A stretch of 64,000 nucleotides of DNA from Sceloporus undulatus (taxonomy: Eukaryota > Chordata > Lepidosauria > Squamata > Phrynosomatidae): positions 17,772,140 through 17,836,139 of the forward strand of contig NC_056528.1 of NCBI RefSeq assembly GCF_019175285.1, in the 5' to 3' direction. Below are positions 1 to 9,800 of this stretch, in pieces; the first letter of the stretch is position 1; each line of letters begins with the position of its first letter. The translations under genes and the position numbers were made by a program. The notes beneath the pieces were generated by a model. That model was not told the origin of the DNA, ran no database searches, and was given only the letters and a program-made list of their open reading frames with translations.

Positions 1-1759
1 ATTGAAGCCCATGAAAGTCCAGGGTGCTGAGATACAAGACCTGTCTGCATGACTAACATGGCTGTATCTCTGGATCCTCCAAAGTGGCCCTTATGGGTGG
101 CACCTTGGCCATTTGCATCTGAGGAAGTCAACTCAAGCCTAGGAAGGTCCGTGGCCATGCTGCCTCCCTCTTCCCTATTATAGGCAAAGGCTTTGTGGCC
201 AAAGCATAGTAGCCTCAGTTGATCATCTTGGCTTTGGGGATATTTGCCGCCTTCCTCTCTTTCTGCCGCCTTCTGAACAGCTCTTCTAATGTCCAATTGA
301 AATCTCCTCTCCTGTCAGTCAAAGCCATTAGGTCTGGTCCCACCCTCTGGGCAGCAGAAAGTAAACTGCCCCTTCTCTCTGGGCAGCAGCCCTTGAGGCA
401 TTTAAAGAGGGCGAGAGTGGAGGAAAGGGTGGAGTCTTGTCCTTCCCAGGAGACTCAGGCAAAAGCAAACTGCTCCGGTCTTTCCTGGCTTGTTTGTCCT
501 TCTGCGTTTCCGCCATCTTGACTGCGCAGTGTACCTGTTTCCATCTGCGCAGCATTAGGGCTATGTCACAACAACCCTGCCAGGCGGGTCGGCCTCGGAG
601 GCAGTGACCGGCCCAAGAGTTCCTAGTGAGAACATTAAATGTGAACCTCTGAAATCAATGCAGACGCTGTAACCATTACATTTTTCCTCAGTTGCTTTCT
701 GGAGACATTTGTTGCTTTTCTCTTGAACATTAAGCTGCTTTTATGATATGTATTTACATCCTGTTTCTGTTCCAAAGAGTAATGCACATAGTTTCCCTTC
801 CACAATAACTCTCAGGTGAGTTAGCCTAATAGTGGGATCATCCCCTGAGCTTTGCAGCCAAAGGGTGATTTGAACCCAGGCCTTACTTGCCCAGGCAGAG
901 GACCCTTCAGGGCTGAGTAGCAACTGGAACCTGGCTCTCCCCAGTCCTGTTTCAATGGTCTAACCACAGAGACGTTGCAAACAGTCCCCTTCCCCTCCTC
1001 AGCAACCAATGAGGATGCCTTCGTTCCCTTTGAGCGGGAGTTTGCTTGGCAGGTTGCAAGAGAAATTGTCTCTAGGAAACAGGCTTGCAGTTCAATACTG
1101 TGTTCTGGGTCTGCTTCCTTAGCTCCTTGCAGATTGGAGTCTTTCCACGATCCCTTTGTGTGGGGATATTGAAAGACACATGCGCTGTCTTTTTTTCCAA
1201 GCTCCCACAACAACTAAATGTACCTTTTATAGGCACCATGTATATTCAGAAAACGGTATGCTAGTATAACAACGGTTGGCATTCTGCTCGGGACGTAACA
1301 TATTTGTAAATGGCCGTACATGTACACGACATTGAATTGAGTAGTTTTGCAACATCCGTATTCAACCTAGGGCTGCTGTGATGTTACAGCACAGGCATCT
1401 GTTCCATAGTGGTAGCCAGTGGAATGACTGATGCTTCACAACGCAATGTGCAGTTGACAACTGTGCATTGGGGTGCTCCACATTGTGCATCTGGACACTG
1501 GCAACAGGGTGCTGGGACACAACATGTGCAGTCCATACATATAACAAACTCTAGGTGCACATTGGAGCACTCTTGACAATACCTGGATGTGCATCTCCAC
1601 AATTCACTGAAAGGGCTTCATTGCATTTCTGCAACATAGATATGGATTTGTAAAGTTGGAGAACATAGACTGTGATGAAGGGTCTTGACCAGCATTGCAT
1701 CTCTGAAAGAGGGTTTTGTGCATAGGTGCACTGCAAAAGACAAATACATCAGCAGCAAG

Positions 1760-1972
1760 TCAAGCCTGAACTCTCCCTAGAAACCGGAATGACCAAACTG
1801 AGACTGTCATATTCTGGACATATGGGAATGCAGTAGTGAAAAGAAGGCAGACCAAGGAAGCCACAGCCCTAAGTTTGCAGGATCTGAGCAGGGATATCAA
1901 TAACAGAGTAATTTGGAGGTCTCCCATTCATAGGGATCTCATAAAGTCAGAGTTGCCTTGATGACAGTTAGC
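1760..1972 (+). mobile_element. BovB/RTE-type LINE 3' fragment
   Basis: Conceptual translation near 1775-1825 gives residues like TKLRLSYSGHM. This is followed by sequence close to the RTE/BovB 3' region: a 'QDLS...NNRVIWR' like segment, then a 'CATAGGGATCTCATAAAGTC' like stretch. That matches the C-terminal end of BovB reverse transcriptase and its 3' tail, common in squamates. Only a short 3' piece remains and it is non-functional. Identification is from remembered consensus. Confidence 0.55.
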
Positions 1973-2163
1973 AGCAAGAGTGAAAACACTGTAAGATTAA
2001 ACTATCTGGAGAGTCAAAATGTCTTTATGCTGAAAAGTAAGCACTAACAATAAGGAGGACATGCCATACATGTTTGCCAACCCTGAAAAGGACTCTGATA
2101 GTCATCTCTTGTGCCTCAATTGGTGTAGGCCCCTAAAAGTCTTCTGAGATTATCTTTTGGTCC

Positions 2164-2205
2164 ATATATATATATATATACTGTATATATATATATATAT
2201 ATATG
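2164..2205. repeat. (TA)n microsatellite with CTG interruption
   Basis: An alternating TA run is broken once by ctg in the middle, giving two near-mirror TA halves in PPP6C intron 1. It can extrude as a cruciform. Confidence 0.9.
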
Positions 2206-2434
2206 GGAGGGAGTGATCCTACAGGTAAGTTTTTTTAGAGGTTGTAAACAGCGCTTTGATTTGGGATTGGAAATGGACTGGCAGCTGGTATGGTTTCACA
2301 TCTGCTAGCATGATGTGGATAAATCTACCAGTCCTACCCTGAAACGTTCCTGTTAGAGCCTTCTTGGCTCATGGTTGTGTTGTTTGATGTGCGGAGAACA
2401 TTTGTGCTGACCAGAAATCTATTCCTCTTTCTAG

Positions 2435-5336
2435 CGCTTGTGTGACTACGTGTGTGACCTGCTTCTGGAAGAATCTAATGTGCAGCCCGTCTCTACACCG
2501 GTTACAGTCTGTGGCGACATACATGGGCAGGTGAGATTTCGCATCCCATGCACCATTCCTTTACAGTGTCCCTTCCAGCACAAGAGAGGAAGGGCTAAGG
2601 CTTGCAAGCATGTCCCACATTGTGCCAGTTTTAATCTAGGGAGAAAAGGAACAAGAACTGGATGCAAGGGAGGGCAAACTGTGGATATTTCTAGATATTT
2701 TGGACTGCAGAACCATTGGTTGTGGCTTCTGAGTGTTGAAAGCCCAAAACATCTGGAGATGCAGAGGTTTCTCTTTGATGCCTTAGGATTTAGAAAGAAA
2801 CTGGTGTTCCTGTTCACATTTATGAATGCTAATATCACTAAGCGTTCTAAGAAATGTATTTACATTTGTGGCACTGAGCATCAACTGCCTGCACCTTATT
2901 CTGTTGAGTCTGTGATTATTCAATCAAAAACCATTCAACCCTACTGTATATTTTGTTAACAAAAGGATCAACTTTATACCTGTATGGAATTCACAGCGAT
3001 TCAGTGTAAATATATTCTACAAACGGTAAAGACCTACCTAGCTAAAAATCTCCTGCTGCTTTTTGTCTTTCAGTTTTATGATTTATGTGAATTATTCAGA
3101 ACCGGAGGCCAAGTCCCTGACACAAACTACATATTTATGGTATGTATAAATGGCATTTGAAAAAATACATAGACCGCCCCCCCGGTAAAGCAGGGAGCTG
3201 TTCATATTGTACTGGCCCCTGTTCTCTTGCTCCATGCGTCTTGCCTCTTTGCTTTTAACTTTTAGTCCAATGAGGGCTAGTGGAAAAGGAAATAAAACAA
3301 TTAGGTCCTGTCAACAATAGTTAGAGTTTTTTCTGCTGTACTTACTGTGCAATATCCACTTAAACGTTGTTTTAATTGCAGGGTGATTTTGTAGACAGAG
3401 GCTATTACAGCCTAGAGACGTTTACTTACCTTCTTGCCCTGAAAGCCAAATGGCCCGATCGCATCACTCTCCTGCGTGGAAATCATGAAAGCAGGCAGAT
3501 AACACAAGTGTATGGATTTTATGGTAGGTTTCCCATCTGAAAAAACAGTTCTTGGTTACACTCAGCATAAAAACTGTGATGATTGACTTTGTTTTCCCAG
3601 AAGTTCTTGATTTTTTAAAAATGGGATTATAGATAAGGGGTTTTATCACAACTAAAAGAAAAATGAGCTTTGTATTGAAATATATAACAACATCCCAGGG
3701 CCACATGCTCCATGTTCCTGACAGAAAAACTGCCACAAAACATTTATCATCTTCTTTTTCTCTGTAATAGATGAATGCCAAACGAAATACGGCAATGCTA
3801 ATGCCTGGAGATACTGCACCAAAGTGTTTGACATGCTCACAGTAGCAGCGGTAAGAGGCTGTTAGTTTTATTACGCGCTTTCGGGTTGTTTCTAACTTAA
3901 TAGCAACTCTAAGGCAAACCTGTCATAGGGTTTTCTTGGCCTGATTTGTTCAGAGGGGCATTGTCTTCCTCATGAGACTGAAAGAGTATGACTGACCCAA
4001 GGCCATCTCATGGGTTTCCATGGCTGAGTGGGGATTTGGTCTCTCAGAGTCCTGTTCCAACAGTCAAACTGCTACACAGGCTCTCTATGTTTGTAGTGTA
4101 TCTTTTAATAATTGAAACTGAGGAACATTGAATGTAGCCAGCTCTTCATTCTGAAAACCGGCCCCAAAGGGTTTCCTAGGCCTCCAGATCTGGTTTTAGG
4201 GCCACACAGTTGACTGCAGCAGAGAGGGGACTAACCTCCTTCCAGTTGCACTGGATTTTATTGTTCTCCCAGCAGAAGTCTATTGTTGGACACTGTCTTC
4301 TCAAACCATACATTTCCTCAAGTATCTCCTGAATTTCACATTTATAGGGCTAATAACATCCTATCCCTCTGTTTGTTCTCAAGTTAATAGACGAGCAGAT
4401 CCTGTGTGTGCATGGAGGCCTATCCCCAGACATCAAAACGCTAGATCAGATCCGAACCATTGAGCGTAACCAAGAGATTCCGCACAAAGGAGCCTTCTGT
4501 GACCTTGTCTGGTCGGACCCAGAAGACGTCGACACGTGGGCCATTAGTCCTCGAGGGGCAGGCTGGCTCTTTGGAGCCAAAGTCACCAATGAGGTAACGG
4601 AATAAAAGCGGAGCGCCAGCTTATAAAAGGGTCAGTTTATCAGTTATTTGCTGGGCAGCAGTTCTGGAGAAAGCATGGCAGGTATGCAGTCATTTGCAAA
4701 TATGTCAGATGCATACAGTATATTGTTTTAATCAAGGCAACTTGTCAGCACTGAATCCTGTTTTGCTTGTTCAGGGGTGGAAATATGAGATCTATGGGAA
4801 TGTTTTCTTGCTCTCAAGACAATATAGGGCAAAACCTTTCCCTCCATCTTATTCCTGACCTGATGCCTTAATAATATTCGGTGGCCAGTGTACATCTGTT
4901 TGGCATTACTTTATTGAAACTCATATTTACGACTCTTTGTACACAGTGATCCAAAGGATAGCATTTTATCCAGTTGCGCATGGAAAATGCTTCTCCTGTG
5001 GGATTACATTGGTCTCATGAACAATTGCCGAGACTTTTCTTCTGGGCTATAACTGTTGTCTTTCCTTCCCGCTTTAAATCCCACCAGTTTGTGCACATCA
5101 ACAACCTGAAGCTCATTTGCCGGGCGCACCAGCTGGTGCACGAAGGCTACAAGTTCATGTTCGACGAGAAGCTGGTGACGGTGTGGTCTGCCCCGAACTA
5201 CTGCTACCGCTGCGGAAATATCGCCTCCATCATGGTCTTCAAAGACGTAAATACGAGGGAACCCAAACTCTTCCGCGCCGTCCCCGACTCGGAGCGCGTG
5301 ATCCCGCCACGGACGACCACGCCGTACTTCCTCTGA
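2435..5336 (+). CDS. PPP6C: Serine/threonine-protein phosphatase 6 catalytic subunit (exons 2-7)
   Basis: PP6 is a PPP-family metallophosphatase that works with SAPS-domain subunits in the nucleus and cytoplasm; it controls Aurora A and DNA-damage signalling. Six coding exons are visible: 2435-2530, 3074-3139, 3382-3523, 3771-3850, 4384-4593 and 5088-5336. All have GT-AG borders and a continuous frame of 280 residues plus TGA at 5334-5336. The human protein has 305 residues, so only the 25-residue first exon is missing, beyond the left edge. In human numbering the metal-site motifs are intact: GDIHG (D53, H55), GDFVDRG (D81), GNHES (N113) and LCVHGG. The C terminus TTPYFL is the PP2A-like tail. 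I see no residue that differs from the human protein as I remember it. Spliced structure rules out a retrocopy. Orientation relative to ARPC5L differs from human. Confidence 0.97.
3888..4086 (-). mobile_element. tRNA-derived CORE/MIR-like SINE
   Basis: In PPP6C intron 5 (3851-4383). Read on the minus strand it starts with a degenerate tRNA-like head. It continues with the CORE segment resembling GACCTTGGGCAAGTCA and ends with the family tail (aacaaatc...ccaagaaaaccctatgacag). Several similar copies occur elsewhere in the window. Confidence 0.7.
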
Positions 5337-5680
5337 GACATTGGCCCTGTGGTTGTTTCCCCCCTTCTCCTCCGTGACATACTTTTTATGGAGCACTTTG
5401 CTGCTGAAATGCTGCCTCTTGCCTTTTTTTAATGTTTAAATTATCTAAATGTGTTGTATGTCGTCCGTAGCGGCGCGTCTCTTCATCTCCCTCCGTACAA
5501 ACACACACGCCTCTCGTCGCACGCCTTTCCTATCAGAGTGCTTTCGACATGTCCCTTAAAGCACTTAACCTTGCTGTTTTATAGTGCTTATGGTTTGCTT
5601 TTTCGACTCCTCCGGGAGGGAAAAACTAAACCCTGGATTTCCCCTTCGAATGAAATAAAAACAGAGCAAGACACCAGAAC
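5337..5680 (+). other. PPP6C: PPP6C 3' UTR, proximal part with poly(A) signal
   Basis: Sequence downstream of the stop codon. The first strong poly(A) signal, AATAAA, is at 5654-5659. Further AATAAA hexamers at 6086-6091 and 6131-6136 could give longer UTR isoforms. The end chosen here is inferred. Confidence 0.6.
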
Positions 5681-6319
5681 TAGCCTGAGCTCCTTCTTTC
5701 ATCCAGACATTTGTCGTCGGGGAAGCGCTCTCTTTCTTTGTTTCGGATAACGTTTTAAGAGATTTCAGCAGCAAAGTTGTCTTTCGCGTGCGCAGCGGGG
5801 CTTTTCCCAGGTCCCTTTCGTCCGCACGCGTCCGAGGCGTGAAAGCAAATTGCCCCGCTTTGTATTTTGTTTTAATCTGGTCTGAATAAGTGGTTTCAAA
5901 GTGGTTTCAAAGCTTGCCTCCCTGATTTAGGGCTTGGGTTTCTTTGAGGGTTTGTTTTTATTTTTTAGGATCCCGAGGAAAACGCTGAAGCTTGCTGCAG
6001 GTATTCGGATTTGTACATTAAAATAATTGTTCTGATTGGTTGTTTTTTTCTTCTCCTCCTTCTTCTCAGATACCTTGTATTTTTTAATAAAGCCGTATCT
6101 CGAACTCTGCCTCCAGGTTCAAACCTTCGAAATAAAAGCCTACGTTGTTGACGCGAATGTCCTGGCCTTTCATTTTCAAGCCTTAAAGATGGATTTCGGA
6201 TTGAACGTTGATTATCCCCTTTGGGTTCTGTTTCTAGATGATGCAGCGATGGAAGCGCCGAAGGCTTATAAAGCGTTACGCTTTCTGCTGAGGGAGGTCT
6301 GAAAGACACTGTGGAGAGC
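5681..6319. other. PPP6C-ARPC5L intergenic / possible distal PPP6C 3' UTR
   Basis: No coding potential is supported. The segment contains two further AATAAA hexamers and T-rich tracts, consistent with an alternative longer PPP6C 3' end. Confidence 0.5.
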
Positions 6320-6546
6320 GTCCAGTTTGAGAGCGCTTTAACTGCCCTGGCTCAATGCTAGGGAATCCTGGGAAATGTAGTTTTGTGTGAGACGTCGCCT
6401 GCAGCCGCACGGCAGAACTAATCCAGTTTTGGCACCACTTGCCACGGCTCAAAGCTATGGGATGCTGCTGGGAACTACAGCTTTGTGAGACATTGGCTGC
6501 AACTGCCATGGCTGAAGGTGTGAGGGAATGCTGGGAACGGTAGTTT
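6320..6546. mobile_element. Degenerate MITE-like repeats (TTTAACTGCC..TGGCTCAATGC family)
   Basis: Two or three degenerate copies of a word series lie head to tail: tttaactgccctggctcaat, gggaatcctgggaa, tgtagttttgtgag. The same series occurs at 7932-8110, 8186-8322 and 38940-39106. At 8186-8322 it forms a two-ended inverted-repeat element, so these are probably remnants of one non-autonomous DNA transposon family. Confidence 0.5.
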
Positions 6547-6649
6547 GCCTTCTCTTCCCACCCACGTGACCCTCAGCCCCGCCCCTCTCAACCGCCACAG
6601 GCGGTTGAGAGGGGCGGGGTTGAGGGTCACGTGGGTGGGAAGAGAAGGC
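6547..6649. repeat. Near-perfect palindrome, 50-bp arms, 3-nt spacer
   Basis: The left arm 6547-6596 and right arm 6600-6649 are reverse complements with one mismatch, separated by aca. Each arm holds a CACGTG E-box (6563-6568 and 6628-6633) and a GC box (CCCCGCCC or its complement). It lies about 230 bp upstream of the ARPC5L start codon. Confidence 0.95.
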
Positions 6650-6874
6650 ACCAATCAAATCGAAGAAAAAACCCCAAGGCGAAGCTCCTCCCCTTTCCCC
6701 CCAGCTCTCTTCCCCCCTCCCAACCTCGACGCACTCCATTGGCTGAGGGAGCCTCTACGGCCACGCCCCCTTCCCCGGCCAGGCGGGGTTTCCGTTTCCG
6801 GCGTGAGCGACGCTGGAAAGCAGTCAGTAGCGTTTCTGCCGCCGCCGCTGAAGGGAGTCCTTCGTGAGGCCGCC
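6650..6874 (+). promoter_or_regulatory. ARPC5L: ARPC5L CpG-rich promoter and 5' UTR
   Basis: GC- and CpG-rich sequence ends at the ATG at 6875. It carries a forward CCAAT (caccaatcaa, about 6651) and an inverted one (ATTGG, about 6738), and lacks a TATA box, as expected of a housekeeping CpG-island promoter. The CpG-rich stretch continues through exon 1. The transcription start is not resolvable by eye. Confidence 0.6.
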
Positions 6875-9800
6875 ATGGCGCGGAGCTCGCTCTCCTCGCG
6901 CTTCCGCCGCCTCGACATCGACCAGTTCGACGAGAACCGCTTCGTGGAGGAGGCCGAGGCCGGGAGCGGAGCGGGAGCGGCGGCGGCGGAGGAGGGAGAG
7001 GAGGAGGAGGAAGGCCTCGGGCCGGAGGTGGAGGCTGCGCTGCGGCAATATCCTTTCCGGGGAAGGCGTTGGGAAGCATTGGAAGGGACTGAGGAGCTGG
7101 AGCCATGTCTCCAAAGGAGGGCGGCTGAAAGGGTGAAGGGTCTGGTCCCCTGGCTCTCGGAAAGGAGCTAAGGAATGAAAGGCATAGGTAGAGGATGAGG
7201 GATCTAGGAGTCCAAGTAGACCACGAGCTGAACGAGAGTCAATGCTGTGATGCAGCAGCTAACAAGGCCAATGCGATCCTAGGCTGCATCAATAGAAGTC
7301 TAGTGTCCAGATCAAGGGAAGTCATAGTGCCACTCTATGCTGCTTTCCTCAGGTCCCACCTGGAATAATATTGTGTCCAGTCCTGGGCAAAGCAATTCGA
7401 AAAGGACGTTGAGAAGTGTGTCCAAAGAAGAGACCAAAATGGTGAAGGGTCTGGAAACCATGCCCTATAAGGAAGGACTTTAGGGAATTGCTGGGGATGT
7501 TCAGCCTGGAGAAGAGAAGGTTAGAGGTGATAGAAGAGCCCTGTTTAAATACTTGAAGGGATGTCATTTTGAGGAGGGAGCAAGCTTGGACCCAGAGCAA
7601 TGGATGCAAGCTCCAGGAAAAGAGACTCCAGCTCAATGTTAGGAGGAACTTCCTGAGAGTAAGAATGAAATTTTATGTCTCAAAGAGCAGTGGATTCTCC
7701 TTCTTTAGAGGCTGCCTTTAAGCAGAGGCTGGATGGCCATCTGTCAATGGGGATGCTTTGATTGGGAGTTCCTGCATGGCAGAATAAAGGGGTTGCACTG
7801 GATCAGGGCCCTATCTGGGTCTCCTACAACTCTATGATAAAGGGCCTGGTTGGGTTGATGGGGGCACAGGCTCCTCACTCCCCTTCCCATGTCCTTTGGG
7901 GTTTGTTTTTCTTACTCCACTGACTTAGAATCTTGCAACACATTGCAGAAATAATCCACTTTGACACCATTTTAACTGCCTTGGCTCCATTCTAGGGAAT
8001 CCCAGGAGCTGTAGTTTTGTGAGCCATTTAGCTTTCTCTGGCCCAAGGCACTGCAGAAATAACCCACGTTGACACTGCTTTAACTGCCCTGGTTCAGTGG
8101 AGACCAAAGAGGTTAAGGGGGTTCATTCAAGGTAACCATGCCTGTGTTATCTTTGAAAGCTAACAGATTGGGTGCTTGAACTGGGGCCAAAACACACTGC
8201 GGAAATACTCCAGTTCAAAACCACTTTAACAAACTACAGTTCCCAGGTTTCCCCAGCCCTAAGGCAGGGCAACTAAAGCGGTCTCAAACTGGATTACTTC
8301 TGCAGTGTGCTTGGGCCCAGTGTCTGCAAACGGGTGCGGTCAGGAAAGGTGAAAAGAGCTTAAAGACAAGGCAGTGTTTCAGGGCAAATGGCTGAAGGTA
8401 TGAAGGTGAGCCCCACCCTGAGGCCTGTCCCTGGTCTGCCAGCCATGGCAAGGGCTGTGATGCATGCGTCTGTCATGCGGAATCAGGCGCGGCAAGAAGG
8501 CACTTGTCTGGCTGGATTCAAGCGACAAAGGTGAGCTTGCCTTGGTCAGGCAGGGGCAGCGCATGGTGGCTCAATTCTGTCTTGTCAGAATGAAATAATA
8601 CATTTATACTCTAACCTAACTCTCCTCTCAGGAAGGAAAGTACTGGTATGTTACACACCTAGTGACTTTTACACACTTTTATGGGTGCAGGCACTATGCT
8701 CTACTAAGCTGCTGGGGTTAATGCTGTGTGGCAACTTCCCTTGGGCTGCCATTGCATACATCTAGTCAAAATAACCCCATAGGTTCCCCAGGATAAGCGT
8801 TAGGAGGCACAAGCGTGAGAGGGAATTCGGCTCAAAAGAGCAGAATTAAGAGCAGAAATGGTGAAGATGGTCTGAATTTTTCAACTAGATCCTTGCCAGC
8901 TGGGTGTGTGTTGTGTGTGTGTATAACAATGCGGCTCTTCCAGGTGCTGCATCTCTGCTCTGTTTGGCCTTTACCATGGTTCCACACTCGCTTGCCATTG
9001 TGTTCGTAAGCTCTTCTTTTGGCTAAATAGAAAACAGTTGTCTCTGTTATGGATAGGACAGGATTTAAAGTTGGCGAAACCCAATCCCTTCTTGGTTGGT
9101 TGTACTGGATATGAGAGCAGTTTGCTCAAGGTAGACTCTTGTCTTTTTTAATGACTCCATTCTTGGAGCTGTTATGATAAATTCTGTAATCTAAAGTAGG
9201 CCACAAAATTATAAACTAACATCTCACAAAGAGAATTACTTTTTCATTTAGTTGTTAATGGTGCTGTATTACACACTTTTCTGTAGGGCTCCAGTAGTCC
9301 CTCTATACAACTATCACCACTAAGAAGCATCCAAGACAGCTTGCTTGTTACTAGATTCCCTTGCAGCCCACAACCTCAGGTATGTGTAGAGCCACAACAA
9401 GGTGTAAAAGAATGGAATAGTACCTTGAACACAGCACAACTCAAGGACCGAGGGTTTTCTGCAATGCAGAGATTTTGTAAATTTGAGCGTGGTTCCAGAT
9501 AAGTCGATGTAAAGGATTCATTTTTTTTTCCAGACAGTGAAATTGGAAAAACAGTGCTTTGCTGTCAGTATAGAAATCCTGTTTTAAGGATGTGAAAGAT
9601 TCTCTTATGGAATGAAACAAGACTGTGAAAATGCCATGGCTGATGAATGAAAGCAAACCATTTTGAGTTGGTGTTTGAGGAAGAAAGAAGCATCCCATCC
9701 CCTTCTGCTGCTGTGCTGTAACTCCTCAAAGGCTAGTATGCTTTGCAGTGAGCAAGTGAAGCCAAACTGATGTACAGAGGCTCGAAATAACTCTGCTGCC

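Larger units (their letters stand above)
1..2434 (+). other. PPP6C: PPP6C intron 1 (3' part)
   Basis: This stretch precedes the first visible PPP6C coding exon and contains no sequence encoding the family's 25-residue N terminus, so it is read as the 3' part of a long first intron. It holds a BovB-like LINE piece, a TA microsatellite and a degenerate region rich in GTGCA/TGCAC words (about 1380-1740). A short stretch near 560-620 resembles part of a tRNA-derived SINE. No other gene is supported here. Confidence 0.75.

Noticed and set aside
2438-2959. A 173-codon frame starting in PPP6C exon 2
   Set aside because: It is the real exon (2435-2530) read through its donor into the intron. The conserved protein resumes at 3074.
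2435-5336. PPP6C as a processed retrocopy, which could have explained its unexpected position
   Set aside because: All visible introns are present with intact splice sites, and the frame is undamaged.
7048-7062. A GT-AG intron 1 for ARPC5L
   Set aside because: No GT near 7048 keeps the conserved Gln-Gly-Asp-Met junction, and all three U12 signals are ideal.
6627-7106. Antisense frames over ARPC5L exon 1
   Set aside because: They are proline- and arginine-rich shadows of a CpG island with no similarity to any family I know.
6545-7171. A 208-codon frame beginning upstream of the ARPC5L start
   Set aside because: It includes the true ARPC5L exon 1 frame but extends through the promoter palindrome and past the AT-AC donor into the intron. 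The family N terminus [10 protein letters not shown] fixes the start at 6875.
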